The notes: generated by a model not told the origin, from the letters alone. Numbered from the stretch's first letter, positions 24,877 through 34,048 are shown. The stretch: 50,704 nt of DNA from an uncultured Desulfobacteraceae bacterium (GCA_903953895.1 CAJBLH010000286.1:1-50704); one strand, 5' to 3'. A program made the numbers and translations.

Positions 24877-25755
24877 ATGCTTTTACCCAAATTCGATTTT
24901 CATGAGCCCAAGACAGTGAACGAGGCATGTCAGATACTGGCCGAATATGGCGCCAAAGCCAGAATTCTTGCCGGCGGAACCGATCTGATGGTTAACATGA
25001 AGAAAAAAATACTGTCTCCCCAGCAGTTGGTTTCAATCTCAAGAATACCGGAATTGAAAAATCTGGAGGCATCCGCGGATCATATCCGAATCGGGGCCTG
25101 TTTTACCGTAGCAGACCTTTGCGAATCGGATGCAATCCAGAGGCATTTGAGCGCGCTTGCTGAAGGCGCCAAAAATCTAGGAACTCCATTAATTCGGAAT
25201 CTGGCAACCATCGGCGGAAATATCGGCTCTGCCAGACCCGCGGCCGATCTGCCCCCGCCGCTTATGGCTTATGGCGCCCAGGCGGTTCTCAGCAGTCTTT
25301 CCGGTGAAAGAACAGTACCTTTAGATCAGTTTTTCCTGGGGCCCGGCTTTACCGCCATGAAACCCGATGAAATCCTCACCGAAATTCAGGTGCCAGCCCT
25401 GCCGGCCAGCTCTGGCGCCGGATATATCAACATCGGTGTCAGAAAAGCTCAGGACTGCAATCTGGTAAATGTGGCATCCTTTATTGCACTGGATGCAGGC
25501 GGAATCATTCAAAATGCACGAATCGTGATGGGATGCGTCGGCCCCATCCCCTTGCGGGCCCGATCCGCAGAAAAAATATTGATTGGCCAGAAGCCGGACA
25601 CAGCACTCTTTACCAGAGCCGGAGCCGCCGCCGGTTCCGACAGCACTCCCATCGATGACTTCCGGGGAACTGCCGCCTACAAAAAAGACATGGTCGGGGT
25701 GTTGACCCGAAGAACGCTCGACATTGCATTCCACAAAGCCACCCATCGTCAATAA
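24877..25755 (+). CDS. Molybdenum hydroxylase FAD-binding subunit (CoxM/XdhB type)
   Basis: The 292 residues have the FAD-binding fold of the xanthine dehydrogenase medium subunit. ILAGGTDLMVNMKKK near residue 30 and TIGGNIGSARPAADLP near 107 are the flavin-binding signatures, and the C-terminal CO-dehydrogenase-flavoprotein domain follows. There is no cysteine-rich 4Fe-4S insertion, unlike 4-hydroxybenzoyl-CoA reductase HcrB. GGAG precedes the start. It transfers electrons between the 2Fe-2S subunit and an acceptor. The specific substrate of the enzyme cannot be read from the sequence. Confidence 0.94.
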   Translation: MLLPKFDFHEPKTVNEACQILAEYGAKARILAGGTDLMVNMKKKILSPQQLVSISRIPELKNLEASADHIRIGACFTVADLCESDAIQRHLSALAEGAKNLGTPLIRNLATIGGNIGSARPAADLPPPLMAYGAQAVLSSLSGERTVPLDQFFLGPGFTAMKPDEILTEIQVPALPASSGAGYINIGVRKAQDCNLVNVASFIALDAGGIIQNARIVMGCVGPIPLRARSAEKILIGQKPDTALFTRAGAAAGSDSTPIDDFRGTAAYKKDMVGVLTRRTLDIAFHKATHRQ

Positions 25756-25768
25756 AGGGAGAATACGC

Positions 25769-26230
25769 ATGAAAAAACTGATTCATCTAACCATCAATGA
25801 TCAATCCTTTGAAGTGGCCGTGGAACCCAACCAGACCCTGGTCGATCTGCTCCGGTATCAATTGGGGCTTACCGGAACCAAAAAAGGATGCGAAATGGGA
25901 GACTGCGGTTCCTGCACCGTGATCCTGGACGGCAAGGCGGTCAATTCCTGCCTGGTTCTGGCCATTCAGGCCGATGGCCGCAATATCCAGACCATCGAAG
26001 GTCTGGAAACCGCAGAAGGACTGCATCCGGTTCAAGAAGCCTTCGTGGAAAAAGGCGCCATCCAGTGCGGATTCTGCTCGTCCGGCATGATTCTTTCGGC
26101 CAAAAATCTTCTGGATCAAACCCCCAACCCCAGTGACACCCAGATCCGCAGAGCCTTATCCGGTAACCTCTGCCGGTGTACCGGATATCAGAAAATCATC
26201 GAAGCCGTCCAATCCGCAAAAACAATTTAA
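25769..26230 (+). CDS. Molybdenum hydroxylase 2Fe-2S subunit (CoxS/XdhA type)
   Basis: The 153 residues carry the plant-type 2Fe-2S cluster (CEMGDCGSCTVILDG, then NSCLV) and the second cluster of the alpha-helical domain (IQCGFCSSGMIL, then GNLCRCTGYQKI). The start at 25769 has AAGGGAG upstream; in-frame starts further up lie inside the FAD gene. Gene order FAD, iron-sulfur, molybdenum subunit is usual in this family. The final codon is followed closely by a hairpin (26235-26269). Confidence 0.95.
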   Translation: MKKLIHLTINDQSFEVAVEPNQTLVDLLRYQLGLTGTKKGCEMGDCGSCTVILDGKAVNSCLVLAIQADGRNIQTIEGLETAEGLHPVQEAFVEKGAIQCGFCSSGMILSAKNLLDQTPNPSDTQIRRALSGNLCRCTGYQKIIEAVQSAKTI

Positions 26231-26234
26231 AAAA

Positions 26235-26269
26235 AAGTATGAAGTATGAATGCTGCATACTTCATACTT
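26235..26269. repeat. Perfect hairpin between the 2Fe-2S and molybdenum subunit genes
   Basis: AAGTATGAAGTATG (26235-26248) and CATACTTCATACTT (26256-26269) are perfectly complementary over 14 bp with a 7-nt loop. Each arm itself contains the direct repeat AAGTATG or CATACTT twice. There is no T-tract, so it is not a typical terminator. It could protect or process the mRNA and set the ratio of the subunits. Confidence 0.65.
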
Positions 26270-26292
26270 ATCACGAATCAGGGAGATTTCTC

Positions 26293-28653
26293 ATGAGCGA
26301 ATATACCGTCATTAACAGCAGGGCCGTGCGGCGGGATACGCCGGACAAGGCATCTGGAAAAGCTGTTTTCATCGATGACATGAGCCTGCCGGGGATGCTT
26401 TACGGCGCATTGCTGCAAAGCCCGCTGGCCCATGCCAGAATAGTCCGTATCGATACGTCCAAGGCAAGGAATCTGCCGGGGGTCAAATCCGTGGTGACCG
26501 CAGCCGAAGCCGGTTTGATCAAATACGGCGTCAGTCCGGCCCGATACGATGAAACCCTTTTTTGCCACGAAAAAGTCCGCTATGTCGGCGATGATATCGC
26601 CGCCGTCGCTGCGGTGGATCTGGAAACCGCGATAGAAGCCGTATCCCTGATCGAGGTGGAATACGAGGAGCTGCCGGTCGTATTAACCATCGAGGACGCC
26701 ATGGCCGAAGGCGCGCCGGTACTTCACAACGAATACCCCGGAAACATCTGCGCCGAGGTGCATTCAGAGTTTGGGAATGTCGAAGCGGCTTTTGCCAACT
26801 GCGATCTGATCAAGACCACAACATTCAAGAACAAGCGACAGGATGCCGCCTTTATCGAACCCCAGGGCTGCATTGCTTCTTATGACCATTTCGGCAATCT
26901 TACCCTGTACAGCTCCACGCAGGTCCCCCACTATGTTCAAAGAACTGTCGCCATGGTTCTGAAACTGCCGATCGGAAAAGTCCGGGTGGTCAAGCCTTAT
27001 GTGGGAGCCGGATTTGGCATCAAGGCATCGGCCAATCCGCTGGAGCTATCGGCCTGTCTTTTGTCCATGAAAACCGGAAAACCGGTCAAAATGAACTACA
27101 ACCGGGAGCAGGTCTTTCAGTACGGACGGGCCAGACATCAGTTCACCCACACCATGACAACAGGCGTAAAAAAAGACGGCGCCCTTTTAGCACTCAAACA
27201 CGTCTGTTATCTGGACGGCGGCGCCTATTCGAGTTTTGGCATCGCCACAGTCTATTATGCCGGCTCGCTTTTAGGCGGCCCCTACAAACTTCCCAACATG
27301 AAATACGACGGATACCGGATATACAACAACAAACCGGCCTGCGGCGCTATGCGGGGGCATGGTGGTGTGGCGGCGCGGGCCTGCTGGGAACAGCAGCTCG
27401 ACATGATCGCCGAAGAACTCAAGATAAGCCCCATCGAGCTGAGGCTTAAAAACATGATGGTTGCCGGAGACGTTACCTGCAACGATCTGAACATGAGCAG
27501 CCTGGGTATGAAAGAATGCATCGAAGCCGTCCAGAATGGCTCCGAATGGTCGGCCAAAAAAGGAAAGCTGCCCAAAGGCAAAGGCATTGGCATGGCCTGC
27601 GGGTTTTTCGTATCCGGGGCCGGATATCCAATTTATCGTTCGGACACATATCACGGTACCGTCGTCATCAAGCTTACAGAAGACGGCGGAACGGCGTTGG
27701 TCTATACGGCATCGGCTGAAATCGGGCAGGGATCGGATACGACATTCGCCATGATTGCGGCAGAAGCACTGGGAATCCGGCTGGAAGATGTCCGGCTGGA
27801 ATCCGGGGATACGGATTTCGGCGTGGATCTGGGGGCTTATTCCAGCCGGCAGACGCTGATGACCGGCCATGCCGTCAAAGAGGCTGCGGAAGATGTCCGG
27901 CAAAAGGTTCTGGAAGTACTCTCAAAAGAGCTGAATGTGCCGGTCGGGGAGATGGACATTCGAAACAGCCTGATCGGTTTCAAACAGGCAAATGTCGATT
28001 TCAGCGGACTTCGCACCCGATACGTCAAAGAACACCGGGGATGGACCGACAATCCCACAGACGGCCCGCTTACATTTAAAGAAGCTGCCCGCATGGCCTA
28101 TCTGGCCATAGGCAGCATTGTCGGCACCGGCAAATACAAGCCGCATGAGCTGGGCGGCAAATACAAGGGGGCTGCCGTTGGAACGTCCCCGGCGTATGGT
28201 TGCTCGGCCCAGATTGCCGAAGTGACGGTGGATGAGGAAACCGGCCAGATCACGGTGGACAAAATTACCGACGCCCATGACTGTGGACGCGCCATCAACA
28301 TCACTTCCGTGGAAGGCCAGATGGAAGGTTCGGTGTCGATGGGACTTGGTGAGGCACTCTTCGAGGAAGTCAAATTCGACAACAAGGGACGAGTCATCAA
28401 CGCAGATCTGGCGGAATACAAGATTCCCACGATGCTTGATATGCCCGAGGTCAAGACCATCATCGTGGAAAGCAATGAACCCAACGGCCCCTTTGGCGCC
28501 AAAGAAGTTGGAGAAGGCGCTATTATGCCCACCATCCCCGCCATCCTGAATGCGGTTTATGACGCCATCGGGGTTCGGATTCACGAACTTCCCCTGACAC
28601 CGGAGCGGGTCTATATGGCTATTCAGGAAGCCAAAAAAGGAAAGAAAACCTGA
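26293..28653 (+). CDS. Molybdenum hydroxylase large (molybdopterin-binding) subunit
   Basis: The 786-residue protein is a xanthine dehydrogenase-family large subunit. PYVGAGFGIKAS, CGAMRGHGGVAA, EIGQGSDTTF and the active-site region FGAKEVGEGAIMP (with the catalytic Glu) are the molybdopterin-binding motifs. The start at 26293 has GGGAG upstream; the earlier in-frame start would add 39 unrelated residues across the hairpin. These enzymes hydroxylate or dehydroxylate N-heterocycles, aldehydes or aromatic CoA thioesters. The nearest assignment cannot be decided from sequence. Accompanying XdhC and MocA indicate an MCD cofactor. Confidence 0.94.
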   Translation: MSEYTVINSRAVRRDTPDKASGKAVFIDDMSLPGMLYGALLQSPLAHARIVRIDTSKARNLPGVKSVVTAAEAGLIKYGVSPARYDETLFCHEKVRYVGDDIAAVAAVDLETAIEAVSLIEVEYEELPVVLTIEDAMAEGAPVLHNEYPGNICAEVHSEFGNVEAAFANCDLIKTTTFKNKRQDAAFIEPQGCIASYDHFGNLTLYSSTQVPHYVQRTVAMVLKLPIGKVRVVKPYVGAGFGIKASANPLELSACLLSMKTGKPVKMNYNREQVFQYGRARHQFTHTMTTGVKKDGALLALKHVCYLDGGAYSSFGIATVYYAGSLLGGPYKLPNMKYDGYRIYNNKPACGAMRGHGGVAARACWEQQLDMIAEELKISPIELRLKNMMVAGDVTCNDLNMSSLGMKECIEAVQNGSEWSAKKGKLPKGKGIGMACGFFVSGAGYPIYRSDTYHGTVVIKLTEDGGTALVYTASAEIGQGSDTTFAMIAAEALGIRLEDVRLESGDTDFGVDLGAYSSRQTLMTGHAVKEAAEDVRQKVLEVLSKELNVPVGEMDIRNSLIGFKQANVDFSGLRTRYVKEHRGWTDNPTDGPLTFKEAARMAYLAIGSIVGTGKYKPHELGGKYKGAAVGTSPAYGCSAQIAEVTVDEETGQITVDKITDAHDCGRAINITSVEGQMEGSVSMGLGEALFEEVKFDNKGRVINADLAEYKIPTMLDMPEVKTIIVESNEPNGPFGAKEVGEGAIMPTIPAILNAVYDAIGVRIHELPLTPERVYMAIQEAKKGKKT

Positions 28654-29438
28654 CAGCGCAGATATCTTCCGAAGAAGCCATCCGATACAACCGGCAGCTC
28701 ATCCTGCCGGAAATCGGTATCCAGGGTCAGATCCAGTTGAAACAGGCCAGGATATTCATTGCCGGCATGGGCGGGCTTGGTTCTGTTTCAGCCTATTATC
28801 TGGCTGCCGCCGGCATCGGTTCGCTGCGAATCGCTGACGGGGATTTCGTGGAAGCCGGAAATCTGAATCGCCAGATCCTTCATGGAACCGGTGATATTGG
28901 AAAACCCAAGACACAGTCCGCCCTGGAAAAACTCCGGAACCTCAATCCCTATTGCGATATCACGCCGATTCAATCGATTCTCACGGATGAAAACATCCTG
29001 GATATGATTACCGGGTGTACGGTCATCCTGGACGGTACGGACAATCTCAAGGCCCGAAAAATTCTGAATCGGGCCTCCATCCTGAAAAACATTCCTTTTG
29101 TTTACGCCGGAGTCAATGGGTTTACCGGAATGGTGAGTACATTCATCCCCGGTGAGACGCCGTGCATGGAATGCCTGTCTTTTCGGGATACCGGCCAGAA
29201 TGAGCCTATCGGTATCATCGGCCCCACTCCGGGAGTGATCGCCTCCATCCAAAGTATGGAAACGATCAAACTCATTCTAGGGATAGGTGATCTTCTGATA
29301 AAAAAGCTGCTGGTTTTTAATGGAATGAATATGACTTTTCGGAAAATTGAAATGGAGAAAAATCCGGATTGTCCGGTTTGCGGCCGTAATACCGAAGACA
29401 GACAGTTTAATGACTCGTTGAATAAGGTACCGAAATGA
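28650..29438 (+). CDS. ThiF/MoeB-like adenylyltransferase
   Basis: The protein has the E1-like signature FIAGMGGLGSVSAYYLAAAG near the N-terminus, the adenylation site NLNRQILHG, DGTDNLKARKIL, and a C-terminal zinc site (CMEC and CPVC). MoeB/ThiF enzymes adenylate the C-terminal glycine of MoaD or ThiS. The family N-terminus (RYNRQLILPEIG) is encoded upstream of the first TTG (28737), in an open frame beginning with CTG at 28650, which overlaps the stop of the previous gene. I therefore prefer CTG at 28650; the TTG start would give 233 residues without the conserved RQ. The next gene is its likely ThiS/MoaD partner. Confidence 0.85.
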   Translation: MTAQISSEEAIRYNRQLILPEIGIQGQIQLKQARIFIAGMGGLGSVSAYYLAAAGIGSLRIADGDFVEAGNLNRQILHGTGDIGKPKTQSALEKLRNLNPYCDITPIQSILTDENILDMITGCTVILDGTDNLKARKILNRASILKNIPFVYAGVNGFTGMVSTFIPGETPCMECLSFRDTGQNEPIGIIGPTPGVIASIQSMETIKLILGIGDLLIKKLLVFNGMNMTFRKIEMEKNPDCPVCGRNTEDRQFNDSLNKVPK

Positions 29439-29647
29439 ACGACACCATGGAAATCACCGTCAACGGCCATAAGGAAACCGTCCCCGGATCATCGACCCTA
29501 CATTCTCTGATTCAGCATTTCAAGGAGTATGACGGTGATTTGATCGTCGAGCATAACGGCCGGTTCATTTATTCCCAAAAATACGCCGAAACCACCGTCC
29601 GGGAAGGGGATGTCGTCGAATTCATCAATCCGAATATCGGCGGTTAG
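29435..29647 (+). CDS. ThiS/MoaD-like sulfur-carrier protein
   Basis: This 70-residue beta-grasp protein ends in INPNIGG; the terminal di-glycine is the site of adenylation and thiocarboxylation. The start overlaps the stop of the ThiF/MoeB-like gene by 4 nt. ThiS and MoaD are hard to tell apart at this length; location at the end of a molybdenum hydroxylase operon makes a role in cofactor sulfur transfer likely. It could alternatively serve thiamin or another sulfur pathway. Confidence 0.85.
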   Translation: MNDTMEITVNGHKETVPGSSTLHSLIQHFKEYDGDLIVEHNGRFIYSQKYAETTVREGDVVEFINPNIGG

Positions 29648-29680
29648 ATTTTATGATTTTTGTTAATGCCTTGGCTGTTT

Positions 29681-29696
29681 ATCTTGAAAGCTACAC
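29681..29696 (+). repeat. Second copy of ATCTTGAAAGCTACAC
   Basis: This 16-nt sequence is identical to 4999-5014. It lies just beyond the ThiS/MoaD-like gene and touches the 3' end of the carboxypeptidase gene. Confidence 0.35.
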
Positions 29697-31204
29697 TAAA
29701 TCTGCTGTAATTTGATATCCAGCAGCGTCGGGTTATCTGGATTGATAACAATGGTATCGTAGCTAACTGAAACATACCCGGTTTTACTGAATGTAACCTG
29801 ATAGGTTCCTGGCAACAGCAGACGATAATAACGACCGAACAATGGTTCTGAAGTGTATGGCGTCCGATAGATCGGGCTGTCATCGATACCTTTGATAAAC
29901 ACCTCTGCCGTAATGGGAAGTCCGGCAGTATCATCTGTCACATGGCCGGTCAGCATTGCCCGGTTGAGCCGATCCATTACGACCAATGCTCCCTGAAGAT
30001 TATCCTGACAGATTTGCTGCACCTGATCTGCGGGGGGGATAAACTGAGTGGCCAGTTCGATGGTATAGGCAAACGTACCGTAATTGCCGTACGAAAAATC
30101 ATCGGTTGTTCCGGAACAGGGATACAGCGCCCAACCGGGTTCAAACAGATAGTTTCCTCCGGCGATTCCCGGTATGGATTTTGCCATATCCGCTGCCAAG
30201 GCACTCATGGCATTGCTGTCCGGAGCATAAGCATCCGTTGCATACCCATACGGATAAAGCACCAACTCGCCATAGCTGTGATAACTGATACCGGCAATAA
30301 ATTTCCGATATTCCATGAGGGACTGAACTGCCTGCACTTCAGGCTCTGATCCTCCGGCTGGACCGCCGTATATGAGCGATCTAGGAAATGGGGATGTGTC
30401 TGATACGCCCCACTCAAAATTATAATTGCGATTCAGATCGACACCATCGACACCATATCCATTATGGGAAATCAGACGTCTGTCGTACCGGTCGTTTTCA
30501 TTGTTGTCACGGATGTTTTTTCGCCACCATACATCAATTTCATCCAGTACGACCTGATGGCCATCCGGGTTGACCAGGGGAACAAACCAGATTTCCGTAT
30601 TGTTCAGATACTGCCGAACCGTTTCATCCGATTCGTAATGATCCAGAAAATAATTGAGAATGGCCATGGTTACTTCCACGCCGATAGGCTCACGCGCATG
30701 ATGTCCGCCCATAAAATAAACAGCCGGTTCATCCTCTGTTGTATCAACATGATTAGACACTTTGACCGCCCAGATGTCATGTTTCATGGCGTCATAGTTA
30801 TACTTTCCTGCGTCTGAATAAATTTTCCCCTGACTGTCTCCGATGTCTATGATCCGGCACAGCAGCGGATACTTCTGCGCCAGCGCCTGCAATTCTGCCG
30901 TTATCTCGGCATAATTCCGATAGCCGGCCACTTTTAGATTGCTTTTTTGAGTGGATTCGGTCTGTATTACCCGAAATTTTCGATCCTGTGTCAGCAACTG
31001 TTCATACTCCTGGCTGGTAACGACAACGTCCAGGTATTGACCAGGCTTAAATGCCGCCACATCCGCTTCCGATGATAAATATCGATCCGTCACCTCAGCG
31101 TCAGGCGACTCGAATCGAATCACCATCTTCTCCCTTGCCAACCCGACTGTTGGAAAACAAGCCATAATCATGATCAATAACGTCCAGATATTCCTGCTTT
31201 TCAT
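29696..31204 (-). CDS. Secreted M14 zinc carboxypeptidase
   Basis: A signal peptide of about 24 residues (LLIMIMACFPTVGLAREK) is followed by a short prodomain-like segment (residues 25-105) and an M14 catalytic domain. Zinc ligands are in GGHHAREP (His and Glu) and ISYHSYGE (His); the catalytic Glu is in YTIELATQF. A C-terminal domain of about 85 residues (LTGHVTDDTAGLP and YQVTFSKTGYVSVSYD) looks like a carboxypeptidase regulatory-like beta-sandwich. The enzyme would remove C-terminal residues from peptides in the periplasm or outside. The start at 31204 has AAAGGAG upstream. It sits 58 nt downstream of the amidase gene. Confidence 0.92.
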   Translation of the reverse strand: MKSRNIWTLLIMIMACFPTVGLAREKMVIRFESPDAEVTDRYLSSEADVAAFKPGQYLDVVVTSQEYEQLLTQDRKFRVIQTESTQKSNLKVAGYRNYAEITAELQALAQKYPLLCRIIDIGDSQGKIYSDAGKYNYDAMKHDIWAVKVSNHVDTTEDEPAVYFMGGHHAREPIGVEVTMAILNYFLDHYESDETVRQYLNNTEIWFVPLVNPDGHQVVLDEIDVWWRKNIRDNNENDRYDRRLISHNGYGVDGVDLNRNYNFEWGVSDTSPFPRSLIYGGPAGGSEPEVQAVQSLMEYRKFIAGISYHSYGELVLYPYGYATDAYAPDSNAMSALAADMAKSIPGIAGGNYLFEPGWALYPCSGTTDDFSYGNYGTFAYTIELATQFIPPADQVQQICQDNLQGALVVMDRLNRAMLTGHVTDDTAGLPITAEVFIKGIDDSPIYRTPYTSEPLFGRYYRLLLPGTYQVTFSKTGYVSVSYDTIVINPDNPTLLDIKLQQI

Positions 31205-31262
31205 TGAATTCTCCTTTTTTTTGGTTGTCCATCCGGCTTCATCAGAAACAGCAGCCGATATA

Positions 31263-32111
31263 TCAAGGCGACTGACCGAAAAACGCGTCAATACTTTCTA
31301 CAAGCAGAATGGCGAATTGTTCTTTAAAAGCCTGAGAGGAAATTATTTTTTCATCTTCAGCATCTACAATAACGCCGGCTTCAATTAACACCGCCGGCAT
31401 TTTTGCATTTCTCAATACCGCCAACAGGGTCTTACTGTTATAAATCCCAAGGAACAAGTCTATACTTTGATAATTATCCTGGCCGGTTTTTTCTTCGTGA
31501 TAGGTCGATGGTTTTCTGCCAATCGCCTGCATTTTTTTTGCAAATATCTTCGCAAACTTTAACGCATCCCAATACTGCAGCTCAGTATTGGGATATTTCG
31601 GGTCACAGGCAATATAAATGGAATAGCCCGGGTTAAAATTCTGCTTGAAGTCATCCTGTACATCAATAATTTTCCCGTCTTCGGCTCTTAATAAATGATG
31701 TTCTTGAACCGAATCATGGTGAATCGAAATAAACAACCCAGCCTGTTTTTCATTGGCCAGGGCAATGCGGCTGTATAAACATTTGTACTTTTGCCATTTC
31801 TCATCATCCAATGGATCGATCAAATATTGCCTTAAATCGTCAGTTCCTTTGATATCGGCGTCTTTTGTGCGGGTTAATAAAAATTCTTCACCCTTTCTGA
31901 TCAATTCTTTGGAAATTTCCATGACCAAATCATCGTTGTAAGCGATTTCTTTTCGATCGGTACAACTGACTGCACCATACTCGGTTAAAGTATGCCCGGC
32001 GTCGATCACCGTTAATTGGTGCGTTTTCGCACAGGCTGATAGCACCAATAAGAATACCGGTAGAAATTTTACCAAAATTGCCGAAATTCGGCCAGCATTC
32101 AAGCATATCAC
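31263..32111 (-). CDS. N-acetylmuramoyl-L-alanine amidase (Amidase_3), lipoprotein
   Basis: The N-terminus has a lipoprotein signal ending in LVLSACAK, with Cys near residue 27. The amidase domain shows zinc-binding residues in TVIDAGHT, EIAYND, SIHHDS and the catalytic Glu in VLIEAGV. It cleaves the bond between muramic acid and the stem peptide in the cell wall. The region between, with a long loop (YWDALKFAKIFAKKMQAIG), is usual for the family. The start GTG at 32111 has no strong ribosome-binding site; TTG at the fourth codon is an alternative. Confidence 0.88.
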   Translation of the reverse strand: MICLNAGRISAILVKFLPVFLLVLSACAKTHQLTVIDAGHTLTEYGAVSCTDRKEIAYNDDLVMEISKELIRKGEEFLLTRTKDADIKGTDDLRQYLIDPLDDEKWQKYKCLYSRIALANEKQAGLFISIHHDSVQEHHLLRAEDGKIIDVQDDFKQNFNPGYSIYIACDPKYPNTELQYWDALKFAKIFAKKMQAIGRKPSTYHEEKTGQDNYQSIDLFLGIYNSKTLLAVLRNAKMPAVLIEAGVIVDAEDEKIISSQAFKEQFAILLVESIDAFFGQSP

Positions 32112-32224
32112 GCGGAAAAACCCATTCTTGGCCGCCCAGCTAAAAATCGTGATTCAGGGTTATGGATATCCTGCTATCGCAGGCTTTGCTCGTTTCATGT
32201 CGTAAACGATCCGTAATCTTACCG

Positions 32225-33739
32225 TTATACTCGGTACCGCTGCAAGTAGGCTTTTAGCTTCAGTTTCCGGCGAGTGTTATCGGAACTCATGTAGCGGATC
32301 TTGCCGAAAATTGGTCTGGCGGGCCCCCATGGCCGGTCATAGCGACCCAGAATCCAGAAAATTCCCGAATAGGAATTGGGATCACGGCCGTCCAGGGCAT
32401 AGGCATTGTTCAGATATATCATGGTCTCGATCGCCTCCTGCGGACCGGATGACCATTCCAGAATTTTTTTCCCCCAGAGCATCCGCAGGTAATTGTGTAC
32501 CCGGCCTTCCCGTACCAGTTGAGTCTGTGCAGCATTCCACAGGGGATCATGGGTTGCGGCGTTTTCGAGTTCTTCGGCGGTATATCGATAGGGATGCGGA
32601 TCTTCTGCATGCTGATTCAGCTCCGTTTGCGCCCACGCCGGAAGGGATGTGAACCGGTCGTAATCATCCGGCCGCTGGAAGCACATATTGAACCCCAACT
32701 CACGCCAGGTGATGATCTGGTCGAAAAAAGCCTCCGCAGAATCGCTGAGCTGCCACCATCCGGTCCGCTGTCCCCGGGCCGGCGCCTTCAGCCGGTCCGG
32801 GGACCCGTTCTCGGTTTTCAGGATTTCCGCCACCACCTGGTGGCTGGAAATATGTCCGAAATGCAGATAAGGCCCCAGTCCGCTGGTGGCGCCTGCATCC
32901 GGATGATTTCTCAGCGCGTCATACGACTTCAATTTTACCGATAAAAAGGTTTTCAACACCTGCCGGCCGGCTGCCTGACCTCCGGTAAAACCGGAAACCG
33001 GTTCCGGGTGATGGGATATGGGTAGAGATTTCAAGATATCCGGGCCGCCGGCAAGGGTCTCGGGCGAGGCTATAGGCCATTTCGACAGAATATCCTCAGG
33101 CAGGGCCGCCAGCATGGGAAGCTGAATATCGAATAACGGGTCCGGTTCCGGGAATTCCTGCAAATACGAGATCATGCCCTTTTGAAGGAATCGCCTGAAA
33201 CTGAAGGCCGTTGTAAATACCCGGTCAACGGCCCCGAGGGGCGCCAAGCCGTTTGAATCCACCGATTCCATTTTGACCCGGCATCGATCGGCTGCCGCAC
33301 GAAGCATTTTCGGCATAAAAAAACACGGAAACACATCGGTAACCACCACACAGGCGCGGTCACCAAGGGCTGAAACCAGACCCTTGCCCTGCCCTGCCCG
33401 CTCCTCGACAAAAGGATAATAGTGTACGGGTTTTCCTTCAAAATCCAGCCGGTTGTCGTACATACCGTTCAGGATGACGGCATGAAAGCGGTCGCAGGCC
33501 AGCGGATAGTCGCATCGAATCGCTTCGAGAACGACCAAAGGTTTATGTAATTTTACGGCCCATTCAACAGCCCGCTGCAGGCTGAAGTTCCACCCGGTTC
33601 TGCGAAAAGCGGTCATCCAGTAAAGCACATAATCGCCGTCTGTTTGAATCGGAGAGACATTTGCGGAAATAATACGAAGATCCGGGATGCGGTTCATATC
33701 GGTCTGTATGCTCTGATTGATAAAGGGGTTGGTATCCAT
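32225..33739 (-). CDS. phr: Class II cyclobutane pyrimidine dimer photolyase
   Basis: The 504 residues match class II photolyases: an N-terminal antenna-type domain (VLYWMTAFRRTGWNFSLQRA near residue 39), GLGPYLHFGHISSHQVVAEI near 290, and the FAD-binding C-terminus with RVHNYLRMLWGKKILEWS, YALDGRDPNSYSGIFWILG and GKIRYMSSDNTRRKLK. The enzyme uses blue light and reduced FAD to split thymine dimers. The family is common in Desulfobacterota despite their anaerobic lifestyle. The gene is monocistronic. Confidence 0.95.
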   Translation of the reverse strand: MDTNPFINQSIQTDMNRIPDLRIISANVSPIQTDGDYVLYWMTAFRRTGWNFSLQRAVEWAVKLHKPLVVLEAIRCDYPLACDRFHAVILNGMYDNRLDFEGKPVHYYPFVEERAGQGKGLVSALGDRACVVVTDVFPCFFMPKMLRAAADRCRVKMESVDSNGLAPLGAVDRVFTTAFSFRRFLQKGMISYLQEFPEPDPLFDIQLPMLAALPEDILSKWPIASPETLAGGPDILKSLPISHHPEPVSGFTGGQAAGRQVLKTFLSVKLKSYDALRNHPDAGATSGLGPYLHFGHISSHQVVAEILKTENGSPDRLKAPARGQRTGWWQLSDSAEAFFDQIITWRELGFNMCFQRPDDYDRFTSLPAWAQTELNQHAEDPHPYRYTAEELENAATHDPLWNAAQTQLVREGRVHNYLRMLWGKKILEWSSGPQEAIETMIYLNNAYALDGRDPNSYSGIFWILGRYDRPWGPARPIFGKIRYMSSDNTRRKLKLKAYLQRYRV

Positions 33740-34048
33740 GTCGTCATGTACAAAAATTTGTTCCGGTTCTCTGAGGTTTTCTTCTCAAGATGGAGCTGAT
33801 TTATCCTTTATCCGGACGGAGCGCAACCCTTTTATCACCGATTCATCCCCCGATGAGGGACTTTCACTATGATTACCCCCCAACAGGGGGCTTGCGCCAT
33901 GCTTGCTCCTCTGCGGGTGGAAGCCGGGAGGGGGCAGCCGATTTCATTTGGTATTTGCTTTTGGTGAAAATCATATGATATAAAATGCAATTCAAAATTT
34001 CGAATAAAAGGCATGTACCATGCAGATTTCACGGAATTTGACGTTAAC
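33740..34048. other. 309-nt divergent intergenic region (phr / phoH operon)
   Basis: No coding sequence is supported. The middle holds short GC-rich hairpins (TCATC-CCCC-GATGA at 33843-33856; CCCCC-AACA-GGGGG at 33877-33890). A candidate promoter for phoH lies at 33955-33984. I do not recognise a riboswitch. Confidence 0.5.
33955..33984 (+). promoter_or_regulatory. Candidate sigma-70 promoter for the phoH operon
   Basis: TTGCTT (33955-33960) and TATAAA (33979-33984) have an 18-nt spacer. It lies about 65 nt upstream of the phoH start, facing the operon. Confidence 0.4.

Noticed and set aside
33790-33978. 62-codon frame between phr and phoH
   Set aside because: No ribosome-binding site and no protein-like composition; it overlaps small hairpins and the likely phoH promoter.
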